This document shows positions 17,250-25,710 of a stretch of 32,733 nt of DNA, piece by piece. Numbering within the stretch: position 1 is the stretch's first letter; each line of letters starts with the position of its first letter. Location: the NCBI GenBank assembly GCA_025465235.1, contig JAODNO010000358.1, forward strand, positions 1-32,733. The letters are read 5' to 3'. This DNA comes from Pseudonocardia sp. GTDB lineage: Bacteria; Actinomycetota; Actinomycetes; Mycobacteriales; Pseudonocardiaceae. The position numbers were made by a program, and so were the translations under genes. Below the pieces are notes generated by a model. It did no database searches. It was given only the letters and a program-made list of their open reading frames with translations, and was not told the origin of the DNA.

Positions 17250-17933
17250 TCAGTCGTCCCCATCGTGTGGGACCGGCCGCAGGTGCTGGAGGAACCAGTC
17301 CCGTGCCAGCCGAGCCACCTGTTCGAGGGCGCCGGGTTCCTCGAACAGGTGTGTGGCGTCCGGAACGACCGCGAGCCGGACCGTGCCGCCCAACTTCCGC
17401 ATCGCCTCCCGAGTGAGCTCGAGAACCAGCGCGTCACGTCCACCGACGATCAGCAGGGTGGGCTGGCGGACCTCGTGCAGACGCGGCCCGGCGAGGTCGG
17501 GTCGGCCGCCGCGGGAGACGACGGCCTGCACGACAGCCGGTCGGTTGGCAGCGGCGATGAGTGCCGCCGCGGCCCCCGTGCTGGCCCCGAACAGGCCGAC
17601 CCCCAGGCCGGCGAAGGACTCGTCGTGGGCCACCCAGTCCGTCAGCGTGGTGACCCGCTCGGCGAGCAGGCCGATGTCGAACCGCAGTGTCCCGGTCTGC
17701 ATGTCGATCCGCTCCTCCTCGGCGGTGAGCAGGTCGGCCAGCACGGTGACCACGCCCGCGCGGCTGAGCACATCGGCGACATAGCGATTGCGGGGGCTGC
17801 GCCGCCCACTGCCACTGCCGTGCGCGAACAGCACGGCCCCACGCGGCGACTCGGGCACACCGACGTCGGCGTCGAGTACGACGCCCGCGACCGGGATCCG
17901 CAGGCTCTGACGGGTGATGTCAGGGGCGCTCAT
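17250..17933 (-). CDS. Dienelactone-hydrolase-like alpha/beta hydrolase
   Basis: A 227-residue alpha/beta hydrolase. The strand after LFAHGSGSGRRSPRNRYVADVL gives the oxyanion region, GLFGASTGAAAAL carries the nucleophile Ser in GASTG, VGGRDALVLE the acid Asp, and DATHLFEEPGALEQVARLARDWF the His. Ser-Asp-His are all present, so it should be active on an ester or lactone. Proteins of this type often stand next to phosphoribosyltransferase and stress genes in actinobacteria. ATG 17933 has GGGAG six bases upstream; the track start eight codons earlier lacks one. It lies 226 bp downstream of the PRT-esterase fusion stop, same strand. Confidence 0.87.
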   Translation of the reverse strand: MSAPDITRQSLRIPVAGVVLDADVGVPESPRGAVLFAHGSGSGRRSPRNRYVADVLSRAGVVTVLADLLTAEEERIDMQTGTLRFDIGLLAERVTTLTDWVAHDESFAGLGVGLFGASTGAAAALIAAANRPAVVQAVVSRGGRPDLAGPRLHEVRQPTLLIVGGRDALVLELTREAMRKLGGTVRLAVVPDATHLFEEPGALEQVARLARDWFLQHLRPVPHDGDD

Positions 17934-18079
17934 CGCGCACTCCCGGGCCGAGCGCACGCCCTCCCACCAGCAGCGGTATTCCGATGGCTACCCACGCTCG
18001 TCTCCTCGTGGCTGTGGACACACCACGGCCCGCAGCCCGTCCCATTCCACCTGCGAGCTTCGCGGCGTCTCACCGGGCC

Positions 18080-18100
18080 GGTCCTGAGCCTCTCAGGACC
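18080..18100. terminator. Perfect 9-bp stem-loop downstream of PRT-esterase gene
   Basis: GGTCCTGAG (18080-18088), loop CCT, CTCAGGACC (18092-18100). It lies 60-80 bases after the minus-strand stop at 18160 in a 226-bp gap holding no gene. There is no T-run, which is usual in GC-rich actinobacteria. It could equally be an operator for the hydrolase gene about 150 bp further on. Confidence 0.5.
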
Positions 18101-18159
18101 AACGGCGGTGGCGTTCCCTGCGCTGCCGGACGCAAACGCGCTCCGCGGCCCAGCCGGCA

Positions 18160-20169
18160 TCAGACCGCGAAGGGGTAGGTCTCGGGCACCTCCCCGGTCT
18201 CCCACACGCCTGTGCGTTCGAGGGGTTCCAGCGCCCGCGTGTCGTCGATGTGGATCACTGCGTCGAACTGGTCGGCGAACCTGGCGCGGAAGTAGTGGCT
18301 CTGCCGCTCCGTCTCGGGGCGGTAGATGACGCCGATCGCCCGCTCCAGGCGGGCAGCGCGGAGCGTCTCCGCAGCTGGGGTGGCCCTCTCGAACGACAGC
18401 ATGAACTCCTTCTGTCCGACGTCGTGGAACAGCTCTTCGACGCTGCCAGGCAACGCCGGACGGACCCACTTGCGCTTCGCCTCACCGCCCCAGTCATCGG
18501 CTGCTGTGACGGTGCCGGTGTAGGTGGTGAAACCGATGCTGCGGGACTCGCGGCCGTAGCGCTCCCGCACGAGTTGCCCGACGTTCAGCTCCCCGCGCGC
18601 AGCCGACTCGGTTGCCCGAGCGTCTCCGAGGTGGGAGTTGTGCTCCCACACCACGATCTTCGCCGGTGTGCCACTCCGGCGGGACAGGTGGTTCTGCACC
18701 GCGTCGAGGGTCTCGACCATGTGGCGGTCACGCAGGTTCCATGACAGGACGCGGCCGCTGAACATGGAGCGGTAGTACTCCGCGCCGTTCTTGACGGTCC
18801 GCGCGTTCTGCTCCGCGTAGAACTGCTCGTCCTCCGCGAGCAGCCCGTCGCGTCGGGCGTACTCCATCCCGTGGCGTTGCAGGTCCTGGAGCTGCTCGAG
18901 CACCTCCCGCTCACAGGTCTCACCTGCCCCCATGGCGGCCGCCATGCCGTAGGTCTGCCCGTCGTCGGTGCCGTAGTGGTCGAAGCAGGCGTATCGCTCC
19001 CGTGCGCGCCTCGCCGCCGCCGGATCCACCCGGTCGAGGTAGGTGATGACCTCGTCGATCGAGCGGTGGAGGCTGTAGAGGTCGAGCCCGTAGAAGCCGA
19101 CCGCACGGCGTTCGTCGTCGATGCGGTCGTTGCGCTCTCGCAGCCAGCCGACGAAATCGAGGACGTCCGCGTTGCGCCACATCCAGGTGGGGAAACGCTG
19201 GAAGCCGCGTAGCGCCTCCTCGGCGTCCACGTCGTCACTGCGTCCGCGGACGTACCGGTTCACCCGGTAGGCGTCGGGCCAGTCCGCCTCGACGGCGACG
19301 GCGCAGAAACCCTTCTCCTCGATGAGCCGCCGGGTCATCGCCGCGCGCGCGGCGTAGAAGTCGTGGGTGCCGTGCGACGCCTCGCCGATCAACACCACCT
19401 GCGCGTCGCCGACCAGGTCGAACAACGCCTCGTCGGGCGGCACGCCCTCCTCGGTCGGGATCACGGAGGACCGGATCACGTCGGCGTCGCTCACGACCCG
19501 CTCAGCGGCGTACGCCGGGGTCGACGTCGCGGCGGCCCGCAGCAGCGAGCGGACCTCCTCATCGGTGGTCTGGTCGAAGTTCCAGTAGGAGGCGCCCACG
19601 GCATAGAACGGGGACGGCGTCGTTGCGCAGATGGCCTCGTCGACGTCGGCCGAGAGCTCCTGGCACGTCGACTCCGGCGCTGCAGGTACGGCCACGACGA
19701 TGCGGGAAGGGCGGTGGCGGCGTAGCGCCGCGATCGCGGCTCGCATGCTGGATCCGGTCGCGAGACCGTCGTCGACGAGAATGACCGCCTTGCCCTCGAG
19801 CTCGGGCATCGGGCGGCCGCCCCGGTACTCCTGCTCCCTCCGATGGAGCTCGCGGCCCTCCTGCTCGGCCACCCGCTGGACCACGTCCGCCGTGATACCC
19901 AGGCCACGGACGACGTCGTCGTTGACCACCACCACCCCGCCGCTGGCGATGGCGCCCATCGCCAGCTCCTCGCGTCCGGGGACCCCGAGCTTGCGGACGA
20001 CGAAGACGTCCAGGGGAGCTCCCAGTGCCTGAGCGACCTCGTAGGCCACCGGCACCCCACCGCGCGGTAGCCCGAGGACCACGACGTCATCGCGACCCCG
20101 GTAGTGCTCGAGCAGACGCGCCAACGTCCGCCCGGCATCCCGTCGGTCCCGGAACAACCGGTCCGGCAT
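18160..20169 (-). CDS. Phosphoribosyltransferase-erythromycin esterase fusion
   Basis: A 669-residue two-domain protein. Residues 1-215 are a type I phosphoribosyltransferase fold: [15 protein letters not shown] at 32-46 and the PRPP loop VDDGLATGS at 132-140. Residues about 225-669 are an erythromycin-esterase (EreB-like) domain, with [25 protein letters not shown] and [13 protein letters not shown] supplying the Glu and His residues of that family. M. tuberculosis Rv2030c, a DosR-regulon protein next to hspX, has the same architecture as I recall it. ATG 20169 has AGGAGG four bases upstream. It is last in the HdeD operon, 33 bp after NDH-2. True antibiotic hydrolysis is doubtful; a dormancy or stress role is inferred. 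Confidence 0.93.
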   Translation of the reverse strand: MPDRLFRDRRDAGRTLARLLEHYRGRDDVVVLGLPRGGVPVAYEVAQALGAPLDVFVVRKLGVPGREELAMGAIASGGVVVVNDDVVRGLGITADVVQRVAEQEGRELHRREQEYRGGRPMPELEGKAVILVDDGLATGSSMRAAIAALRRHRPSRIVVAVPAAPESTCQELSADVDEAICATTPSPFYAVGASYWNFDQTTDEEVRSLLRAAATSTPAYAAERVVSDADVIRSSVIPTEEGVPPDEALFDLVGDAQVVLIGEASHGTHDFYAARAAMTRRLIEEKGFCAVAVEADWPDAYRVNRYVRGRSDDVDAEEALRGFQRFPTWMWRNADVLDFVGWLRERNDRIDDERRAVGFYGLDLYSLHRSIDEVITYLDRVDPAAARRARERYACFDHYGTDDGQTYGMAAAMGAGETCEREVLEQLQDLQRHGMEYARRDGLLAEDEQFYAEQNARTVKNGAEYYRSMFSGRVLSWNLRDRHMVETLDAVQNHLSRRSGTPAKIVVWEHNSHLGDARATESAARGELNVGQLVRERYGRESRSIGFTTYTGTVTAADDWGGEAKRKWVRPALPGSVEELFHDVGQKEFMLSFERATPAAETLRAARLERAIGVIYRPETERQSHYFRARFADQFDAVIHIDDTRALEPLERTGVWETGEVPETYPFAV

Positions 20170-20202
20170 GATTCCTCCTGAGGATTGTCGTCTCGCTCGG
20201 CG

Positions 20203-21651
20203 TCAGACGATCCGATCCGCGTCGGCGAGCCGCACGGCGGTCTCGGAGACGAACCCGAACTGCACGAGTGGGCGCCCGGCCAGCGAATCGACGAGCCAGT
20301 CCAGGGCGACCCGTGACCGCCCGGCCGGCAGCGCCGCCAGGTGGTAGCCGCGGGTGATGGCCTTGGCGACGACACCGGTGACGGGCACATGGAACGGGTC
20401 GGCGACGGCCTGGGATCCGCCGAGGTCGACCACGAATCCCTTGTCCGCGTGCCGGTAGGGGCGCGCCTGCCCGTGTCCCAGCGACGCGGCGACGTTGATC
20501 CCGGCCAGCTCGCCCTGCCGCTGGGCATGTTGGGCGGTCATCGCAGTGATCTCCCCTGGTCGGCCCGGATCGGGCACGGCGGCCACGTCGCCCGCGGCGT
20601 AGATCTCGTCGTGGCCGGGCACCGTGAGGCACTCGTCGACGACGAGGCGACCTGCTCGGGTGGGCAGGCCCAGGGTCTCCACGAGTGGATCGGGGCGCAC
20701 GCCCACGCACCAGACGACCGTGCGGGTCGGGATCTCCGTGCCATCGCTGAGCAAGGCGCAGGTGGGGGTGATCTCGCTGACCGTGGTCCCCAGTCGCACG
20801 TCCACGCCCCGGCGCCGGAGAACCCGCTCCGCCGGCGCGGACAGGCGCGGGTTGAGCCCCGGCAGCACACGCGGAGCGAGATCGAGCAGCACCCACCGCA
20901 CCTCGTCGGGCCGCAGCCCCGGGAACTGGCGCAGCGCGTCGCGGGTGAGCAGTTGGCCCTGCCCGACGACCTCGGTCCCGGTGTACCCGGCGCCCACCAC
21001 GACGAAGGTGCTCCGGGCCGCCCGCTCGGCCGGATCGCTCGCCTGCTCGGCCAGCTCCAGCTGTCGCAGGATGTGATCGCGCAGGTAAACGGCCTCGGCG
21101 ATCGACTTGAAGCCCTTCGCATGATCGGCCACACCGGGGACCGACAGCAGCCGGGTGACCGAGCCACACGCGACCACCAACCGGTCCCACTGCAGCGTCC
21201 GGCGGCGCCGCTCGATGTCGAGGACGGAGCAGGTGCGCGCCGCAAGGTCGATCTCGGCGGTGTTCCCGAGCACGACCCGCGTTCGTGGTAGCCGGGCTCG
21301 AAGCGGTACGGCGACGTGGCGCGGCTCCAGGATCGCGGCGGCGACTTCGGGAAGCAACGGAACGTAGAGCATGAAGTCCGCCGGATTCACCGCGACCAGA
21401 TCCGCCGCCCCCGGCGGCAGTCGCTTCTCCAACGTGCGCAGGCAGTGGAAACCCGCGAAACCCGCGCCCACGACCACAACCTGCGGGCGCCCTCCCGCGG
21501 TCTCGGCCGCCGGCCGTCGTGAGTCCACCCGGGCCAGGGTCGTCGCATGCCGCCTGCGGGACCTCGGCCCCGCAGGCTCAGCGGTGTCCGTCCACCCTGC
21601 ACTCACGGACGCATGCGCTCCGCTGCCCCGGCGATGACCCCGGCCCGTCAA
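20203..21651 (-). CDS. Type II NADH dehydrogenase-like FAD oxidoreductase
   Basis: A pyridine-nucleotide-disulfide-type flavoprotein resembling NDH-2. FAD motif QVVVVGAGFAGFHCLRTL, NAD motif FVVVGAGYTGTEVVGQ, and the second FAD block EIYAAGDVAAVPD are all in order; the C-terminus (FGFVSETAVRLADADRI) could be the membrane-contact end. It should pass electrons from NADH to quinone without proton pumping. Start is uncertain: TTG 21651 overlaps the upstream stop (TTGA) with GGGAGG four bases before it, but adds about 50 Arg/Pro-rich residues. GTG 21528 would give a standard-length N-terminus but lacks a ribosome site. It sits between an unrecognised gene and the PRT-esterase fusion. Confidence 0.88.
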   Translation of the reverse strand: MTGRGHRRGSGAHASVSAGWTDTAEPAGPRSRRRHATTLARVDSRRPAAETAGGRPQVVVVGAGFAGFHCLRTLEKRLPPGAADLVAVNPADFMLYVPLLPEVAAAILEPRHVAVPLRARLPRTRVVLGNTAEIDLAARTCSVLDIERRRRTLQWDRLVVACGSVTRLLSVPGVADHAKGFKSIAEAVYLRDHILRQLELAEQASDPAERAARSTFVVVGAGYTGTEVVGQGQLLTRDALRQFPGLRPDEVRWVLLDLAPRVLPGLNPRLSAPAERVLRRRGVDVRLGTTVSEITPTCALLSDGTEIPTRTVVWCVGVRPDPLVETLGLPTRAGRLVVDECLTVPGHDEIYAAGDVAAVPDPGRPGEITAMTAQHAQRQGELAGINVAASLGHGQARPYRHADKGFVVDLGGSQAVADPFHVPVTGVVAKAITRGYHLAALPAGRSRVALDWLVDSLAGRPLVQFGFVSETAVRLADADRIV

Positions 21652-22247
21652 CCAGCCTCCCGGGACTCCTCGATCTCGCGCCGGAGCTGGCCCAGCTGCT
21701 CTTCCAGCCCCCGCAGCTCCGGATCGAGCTCCACGGCACGCGGCAGCAGCTCACGCAGCGCGTCGATCGTCGCGAGTGAGAGCGCCACGGCGTCGTCAGG
21801 CCGGTCGTCACCGAGCAGGCCCTCGATCTGCTGCGCGAGGGAAGCCAGCGTTCCCGAGTCGGTGTCGGGCACGAGGTATCCCTCGAGGCCCGGCGGGGAG
21901 GGCGTGCGCTCACGCAGCTCGCGCAAGGCGGTGACCACCGCACGCGAGCCGCTGATCTGGTCGAGCAGCCCGACAAGGCGGAAGGTGCGCGCCACGACCC
22001 GGGACCGGCCCGGGTGCTCGTCGAGCCACCGGAGCAGGGCGTCCTCTCCTCCGAGGTGCCGCGCGAGCCGGGTCAGCTGTGCGGCGATGTCGATCGGCAG
22101 CGTGGCATGCCACGGCAGCACGGTGGACACCTGCTCGGCGAGGCCCGCGTCGGCCTGCCGGTCGGCCTCGCCGCGGACGACGGCGTCGACCAGCTCGAGG
22201 TCGAGCCGGAAGACCGAGGTCGGACCCTCCGGCTCCGGATCCGTCAC
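21648..22247 (-). CDS. Unrecognised acidic protein with C-terminal coiled coil
   Basis: A 199-residue soluble, acidic protein that I do not recognise. The middle (LPWHATLPIDIAAQLTRLARHLGGEDALLRWLDEHPGRSR) looks helical. The C-terminus (LRELLPRAVELDPELRGLEEQLGQLRREIEESREAG) is a likely coiled coil. GTG 22247 is chosen since it overlaps the HdeD stop as GTGA (22244-22247); the track's start at 22835 runs through the HdeD gene in another frame and is rejected. There is no strong ribosome site, so it may depend on coupling. Being placed between HdeD and NDH-2, it probably belongs to the same stress operon. Confidence 0.72.
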   Translation of the reverse strand: MTDPEPEGPTSVFRLDLELVDAVVRGEADRQADAGLAEQVSTVLPWHATLPIDIAAQLTRLARHLGGEDALLRWLDEHPGRSRVVARTFRLVGLLDQISGSRAVVTALRELRERTPSPPGLEGYLVPDTDSGTLASLAQQIEGLLGDDRPDDAVALSLATIDALRELLPRAVELDPELRGLEEQLGQLRREIEESREAG

Positions 22248-22828
22248 GGAACCGGCGAGCGGAGCGACACCGCGAGGGCACCGAGTGCCGCGCCGTACAC
22301 AACTGCGAACACCCCGAGCAGCACGGCCAGCCCGATCGCGCCTGCTGCCGGCCAGACCAGGATGACGATCCCCGCGATCACGGAGAGAACACCGGCCAGC
22401 GCGAGCAGCCAGATGCGACCGCCGACCTCCCGGAGCCGGAACGCCGTGGCGATCTGTGCCGCCCCCGCAACCACCGCCCAGATGCCCACGAGGATGGCGA
22501 GGACGAGTGCGGTGATGCCCGGCCAGATGAGCGCCAGCACACCGGCCACGACGCTCGCGAGGCCACCGAGAAGGCCCAGCCACCAGCGGGACCGATCGCG
22601 GTTGCGGACCGCGTCGATCACGCTCGCCACGCCTTCGAGAATCGCGTAGATGCCGAACGCGATGGCCAGGGCCAACACCGTCAGGCCGGGCCAGAACAGC
22701 GCGACGAGGCCGAACGCCACCGCCAGCACGGCGCGAACGACGATCACCGTGCGTACGGTGCTGAGCCCCAGCACCAACGGGTCGGTCGCCGGGTCGTCGA
22801 GCAGTGGGGATGAGCGCTTCGTGTCCAT
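22244..22828 (-). CDS. HdeD/DUF308-family membrane protein
   Basis: A 194-residue integral membrane protein with six predicted helices in three similar hairpins, each with a W-P-G or W-P-A turn (FWPGLTVLALAIAFGIYAILEG, IWPGITALVLAILVGIWAVVAG, VWPAAGAIGLAVLLGVFAVVYG). These repeats and the length are those of HdeD, linked in E. coli to acid resistance and, in proteobacteria, carried on heat-tolerance islands. ATG 22828 has AGGAGG six bases upstream. It is the first gene of a four-gene minus operon and divergent from the acetyltransferase. Mechanism is unknown for the family; membrane protection is inferred. Confidence 0.92.
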   Translation of the reverse strand: MDTKRSSPLLDDPATDPLVLGLSTVRTVIVVRAVLAVAFGLVALFWPGLTVLALAIAFGIYAILEGVASVIDAVRNRDRSRWWLGLLGGLASVVAGVLALIWPGITALVLAILVGIWAVVAGAAQIATAFRLREVGGRIWLLALAGVLSVIAGIVILVWPAAGAIGLAVLLGVFAVVYGAALGALAVSLRSPVP

Positions 22829-23045
22829 GACGCACCTCCTGTGGTTAGTGGGTTGGCTCGGCCGGACCCGGGAGCCCCCCGAGCGGATCGTGCGTCAGCA
22901 GGCACGTCCGCGCATGGGCCTGGGAGCGCTACGTACGGTTCCCGGACTGCGCCCGCTGGGACGTGCCGAGAGCGTGCACCCCTTCCTGTACGCCCTCACC
23001 GGTTGGACACTGGGTCGGGTTGCGCCAACCAGGAGGAGGGGCGCC
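22829..23045. promoter_or_regulatory. Divergent promoter region with nested inverted repeats
   Basis: A 217-bp region between HdeD (minus) and the acetyltransferase (plus). GGCACGTCC at 22901-22909 and GGACGTGCC at 22959-22967 are perfect 9-bp inverted repeats. Almost centred between them is an imperfect 22-bp palindrome (22922-22943) GGGA...TACGTA...TCCC, 16 of 22 bases symmetric. A short hairpin GGTTG-CGC-CAACC (23018-23030) ends just before the AGGAGG of the acetyltransferase. No consensus -35/-10 was identified. Confidence 0.5.
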
Positions 23046-23903
23046 ATGGACATCAAGCTCCGGTCGGGTACACCGCAAGACGCAGAAATCTGCGGAAACA
23101 TCTGTTTCGAAGCCTTTGGCGCAATTGCCGGAGAGCACTCGTTCCCGGCCGACATCCCCGCCCCCGAGGTCGGGGTCGGGCTGGTCTCGATGCTGCTCAG
23201 CCACCCGGGCTTCTACTCGGTGATCGCCGAGGTGAACGGCAAAGTCGTCGGCAGCAACTTCCTGGATGAACGCTCGACGATCGCCGGTGTCGGCCCGATC
23301 ACGGTCGACCCCGCCGTCCAGGACCACGGGATAGGCCGAGCCCTCATGCACGACGTGATCGCGCGCGCTGCCGACCGCGGGAACCCGGGTATCCGTCTAC
23401 TGCAGTCCGCCTACCACAATCGCTCGCTCTCGTTGTACGCCAACCTCGGCTTCCAGGTCCGTGACTTGCTGGCCTGCATGGAAGGCACGCCCCCGAAGGG
23501 CGAGATCGCCGGCTACCGGGTCCGGCGTGCAACCACCGCGGACACCAGCGCGTGCGCCACCGTATGCCGCCGCGTCCACGGGCACGACCGGACCGGTGAG
23601 GTGAACGACGCGGTCGCGCAGGGCACTGCGCTGGTGACCGAGCACGACGGACGAATCAGCGGCTATGCCACCGACCTGTCGTTCTTCTCCCACGCCGTGG
23701 GGGAGACCAACGAGGACCTCAAGGCCCTGATCATGGCTGCCGATGCCTTCGCGGGTCCCGGCATCCTGGTACCCACCACCAACGCCGAGTTGTTCCAGTG
23801 GTGCCTGGAACGGGACCTTCGCGTGGTGCAGTTGATGACCTTGATGACCGTCGGTCTCTATACCTCACCACAGGGTGCCTACATGCCAAGCGTCCTCTAC
23901 TGA
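23046..23903 (+). CDS. GNAT-family acetyltransferase, two-domain
   Basis: A 285-residue N-acetyltransferase. The first domain (about 1-150) has the acetyl-CoA loop VQDHGIGRALMHDVIARA, then LYANLGFQVRD as the C-terminal strand-helix. A second GNAT-like half (YRVRRATTADTSACATVCRRVHGHDR onwards, to the end) lacks a clear acetyl-CoA loop and may act structurally. ATG 23046 has AGGAGG at 23031-23036, nine bases upstream; the track's long N-terminal extension runs through the promoter and is rejected. It is alone on the plus strand, divergent from HdeD. Substrate is unknown; regulation shared with the HdeD operon is inferred. Confidence 0.88.
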   Translation: MDIKLRSGTPQDAEICGNICFEAFGAIAGEHSFPADIPAPEVGVGLVSMLLSHPGFYSVIAEVNGKVVGSNFLDERSTIAGVGPITVDPAVQDHGIGRALMHDVIARAADRGNPGIRLLQSAYHNRSLSLYANLGFQVRDLLACMEGTPPKGEIAGYRVRRATTADTSACATVCRRVHGHDRTGEVNDAVAQGTALVTEHDGRISGYATDLSFFSHAVGETNEDLKALIMAADAFAGPGILVPTTNAELFQWCLERDLRVVQLMTLMTVGLYTSPQGAYMPSVLY

Positions 23904-23917
23904 CCGCAATACATACT

Positions 23918-23938
23918 GCGGCGGCAGTACTCCGCCGC
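23918..23938. terminator. Stem-loop terminator after the acetyltransferase
   Basis: GCGGCGG (23918-23924), loop CAGTACT, CCGCCGC (23932-23938): a 7-bp perfect GC stem beginning 15 bases after the stop, in the gap before the convergent crotonase gene. There is no T-run. Likely stops both strands. Confidence 0.6.
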
Positions 23939-24027
23939 TGGGCGCCCGGTGAGCCGTCACCCCGAAGAAGCTGGTGGCCAAGGTCGATCAGCCGCGAGGT
24001 GGCCGCTCAGGTCGGAAAGCGGTGCAT

Positions 24028-24915
24028 TCACGGCATGTCCGCCGGACGGGTCGGCCACGCGGGCACGACGTCGAGATAGTCGCCGACCCGGCTGGGGAAC
24101 TTCGGCGGGCGCTTCTCCAGGAACGACGTGACGCCTTCCACGGCGTCCGGTCCCTGACCGAGCCGGAAGATCGCCTTCGAGTCGACGCGGTGCGCCTCCC
24201 ACGGCGTCGACGCCCCCAGCATCGACCACAGCATCTGCCGCGACAGCGCCACCGACACCGCCGAGGTGTTCTGCACGATCTCAGCAGCGATCGACCGGGC
24301 CGTCGGCAGCAGCTCGGCGTCGGGCAGCACCCGCGAGACCAGCCCTCCGGCCAGCGCCTCGGCCGCCGGGAACACCCGGCCGGTGGCCACCCACTCCATC
24401 GCCTTCGAGATCCCGACCACCCGCGGCAGGAACCAGCTCGACGCGGCTTCGGGCACCAACCCGCGGCGGGCGAATACGAACCCGAACCTCGCCGACTCCG
24501 CAGCCAGCCGGATGTCGGCCGGCAGCGTCATCGTGGCGCCCACCCCGACCGCCGGGCCGTTGATCGCCACGATCACCGGCTTGCGCGACGCGGCGATACG
24601 CAGCGACACGTACCCGCCGCCGTCGCGGGGCACCCCGTCGACCGTCTCGAAGTCGGCCCGCTCGGCCGCCCTGGTCTCGTCGGTGGCGTCGAACGTGCTC
24701 CCCCCGCGGCCCAGGTCGGCGCCCGCACAGAAGCCGCGCCCCGCGCCCGTGACGAGCACGACGCGGACCTCGTCGTCGGCGTCGGTCGCGTCGAACGCCG
24801 CGACGAGCTCGCGGGCCATCGTCGTGGTGAACGCGTTGAGCCGATCGGGCCGGTTCAACGTGATCGTGGCGACGCCGTCGGCCACATCCAGCAGGATCTC
24901 GCTGTACTCCGTCAT
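24028..24915 (-). CDS. Enoyl-CoA hydratase/isomerase-family protein (isomerase-like)
   Basis: A 295-residue crotonase-fold protein. N-terminal ATITLNRPDRLNAFTTTM, oxyanion-hole region AGRGFCAGADLG, second oxyanion region INGPAVGVGATMTLPADI and active-site region RRGLVPEAASSWFLPRVVG. The usual hydratase Glu in GGGCEL is replaced (GVGATM), while Glu in VPEAASS matches the catalytic Glu of delta3-delta2-enoyl-CoA isomerases. I therefore infer double-bond isomerisation rather than hydration. ATG 24915 overlaps the upstream crotonase stop as ATGA. It is last in a four-gene fatty-acyl operon and longer than usual at the C-terminus. Confidence 0.87.
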   Translation of the reverse strand: MTEYSEILLDVADGVATITLNRPDRLNAFTTTMARELVAAFDATDADDEVRVVLVTGAGRGFCAGADLGRGGSTFDATDETRAAERADFETVDGVPRDGGGYVSLRIAASRKPVIVAINGPAVGVGATMTLPADIRLAAESARFGFVFARRGLVPEAASSWFLPRVVGISKAMEWVATGRVFPAAEALAGGLVSRVLPDAELLPTARSIAAEIVQNTSAVSVALSRQMLWSMLGASTPWEAHRVDSKAIFRLGQGPDAVEGVTSFLEKRPPKFPSRVGDYLDVVPAWPTRPADMP

Positions 24916-25697
24916 CGGACCGACCACTCCCCGGTGAACACCGGATCGGTCCTCGCCCTGAAGGCCTCGAAGGCCGCCGGCGCGTCCGCGGTGGCGAAGT
25001 TGATCGTCTGGGTGCGCGCCTCACTGGCCAGCGCGTCGCGCATCGAGCGGTCGGCGCCCTCGTTCAGCAGCGCCTTGGACTGCGCGATCGCCACCGGCGG
25101 GCCGGCGGCCAGCCGCTTGCCGAGATCGGTCACGAACGCGTCGATCTCCTCCGGCTCCACCACCCAGGTGACCAGGCCCAGCCGGTGCGCCTCCGCAGCA
25201 TCGATCATCTCGGCGAGCAACGCGAGCCGCTTCGCCTGCTGCAACCCGACCAGCTTGGGCAGCAACCACGAGCCGCCGAAGTCGAGGGAGAGCCCGCGCC
25301 TGGCGAAGATCTGCGAGAACCGCGCACCGGGTGAGCAGACCACGAGGTCGCAGCCCAGCGCGAGGTTCCAGCCTGCACCGACCGCGACCCCGTCGACCTT
25401 CGCGACCGACGGGACCGGCAGCTCGTGCAGCAAGAGGGCCACCTCGTTGATCCCGCGCATCCGGGCCAGCGGGTGCCCCGCGTCGACCCCGCCCGAGAGG
25501 TCCGCCCCGGAGCAGAAGTCGCCACCCGCCCCGGTGATCACGATCGCCCGCACCTCGGGGTCGTTGCCCGCGGCGGCGAGGCTGTCCCGCAGCGCCGCCC
25601 ACAGCTCGGCGTTGATCGCGTTCTTGCGCCCGGGCCGGTTCAGCGTGAGGGTCAGCACGCCGCCGTCGCGGCTGGTGAGCAGGACGACGTCGCCCAT
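24912..25697 (-). CDS. Enoyl-CoA hydratase/isomerase-family protein (PaaG-like)
   Basis: A 261-residue crotonase. LTLTLNRPGRKNAINAELW, AGGDFCSGADLSGG and VDGVAVGAGWNLALGCDLVV give the family pattern; the active-site region reads RRGLSLDFGGSWLLPKLVG. The hydratase Glu of the GGGCEL position is Asn here, and Asp in LDFGGSW corresponds to the PaaG/dehalogenase-type acidic residue. So it probably isomerises a CoA thioester, and true hydratase activity is uncertain. ATG 25697 has GGAGG upstream, 13 bp after the acyl-CoA dehydrogenase stop. It overlaps the next crotonase by 4 bp. Confidence 0.88.
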   Translation of the reverse strand: MGDVVLLTSRDGGVLTLTLNRPGRKNAINAELWAALRDSLAAAGNDPEVRAIVITGAGGDFCSGADLSGGVDAGHPLARMRGINEVALLLHELPVPSVAKVDGVAVGAGWNLALGCDLVVCSPGARFSQIFARRGLSLDFGGSWLLPKLVGLQQAKRLALLAEMIDAAEAHRLGLVTWVVEPEEIDAFVTDLGKRLAAGPPVAIAQSKALLNEGADRSMRDALASEARTQTINFATADAPAAFEAFRARTDPVFTGEWSVR

Positions 25698-25710
25698 CCG
25701 ATCTCCTCCC

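Noticed and set aside
22829-23045. DosR box in the HdeD promoter
   Set aside because: The GGGA...TCCC palindrome has the wrong spacing and core for TTSGGGACTWWAGTCCCSAA.
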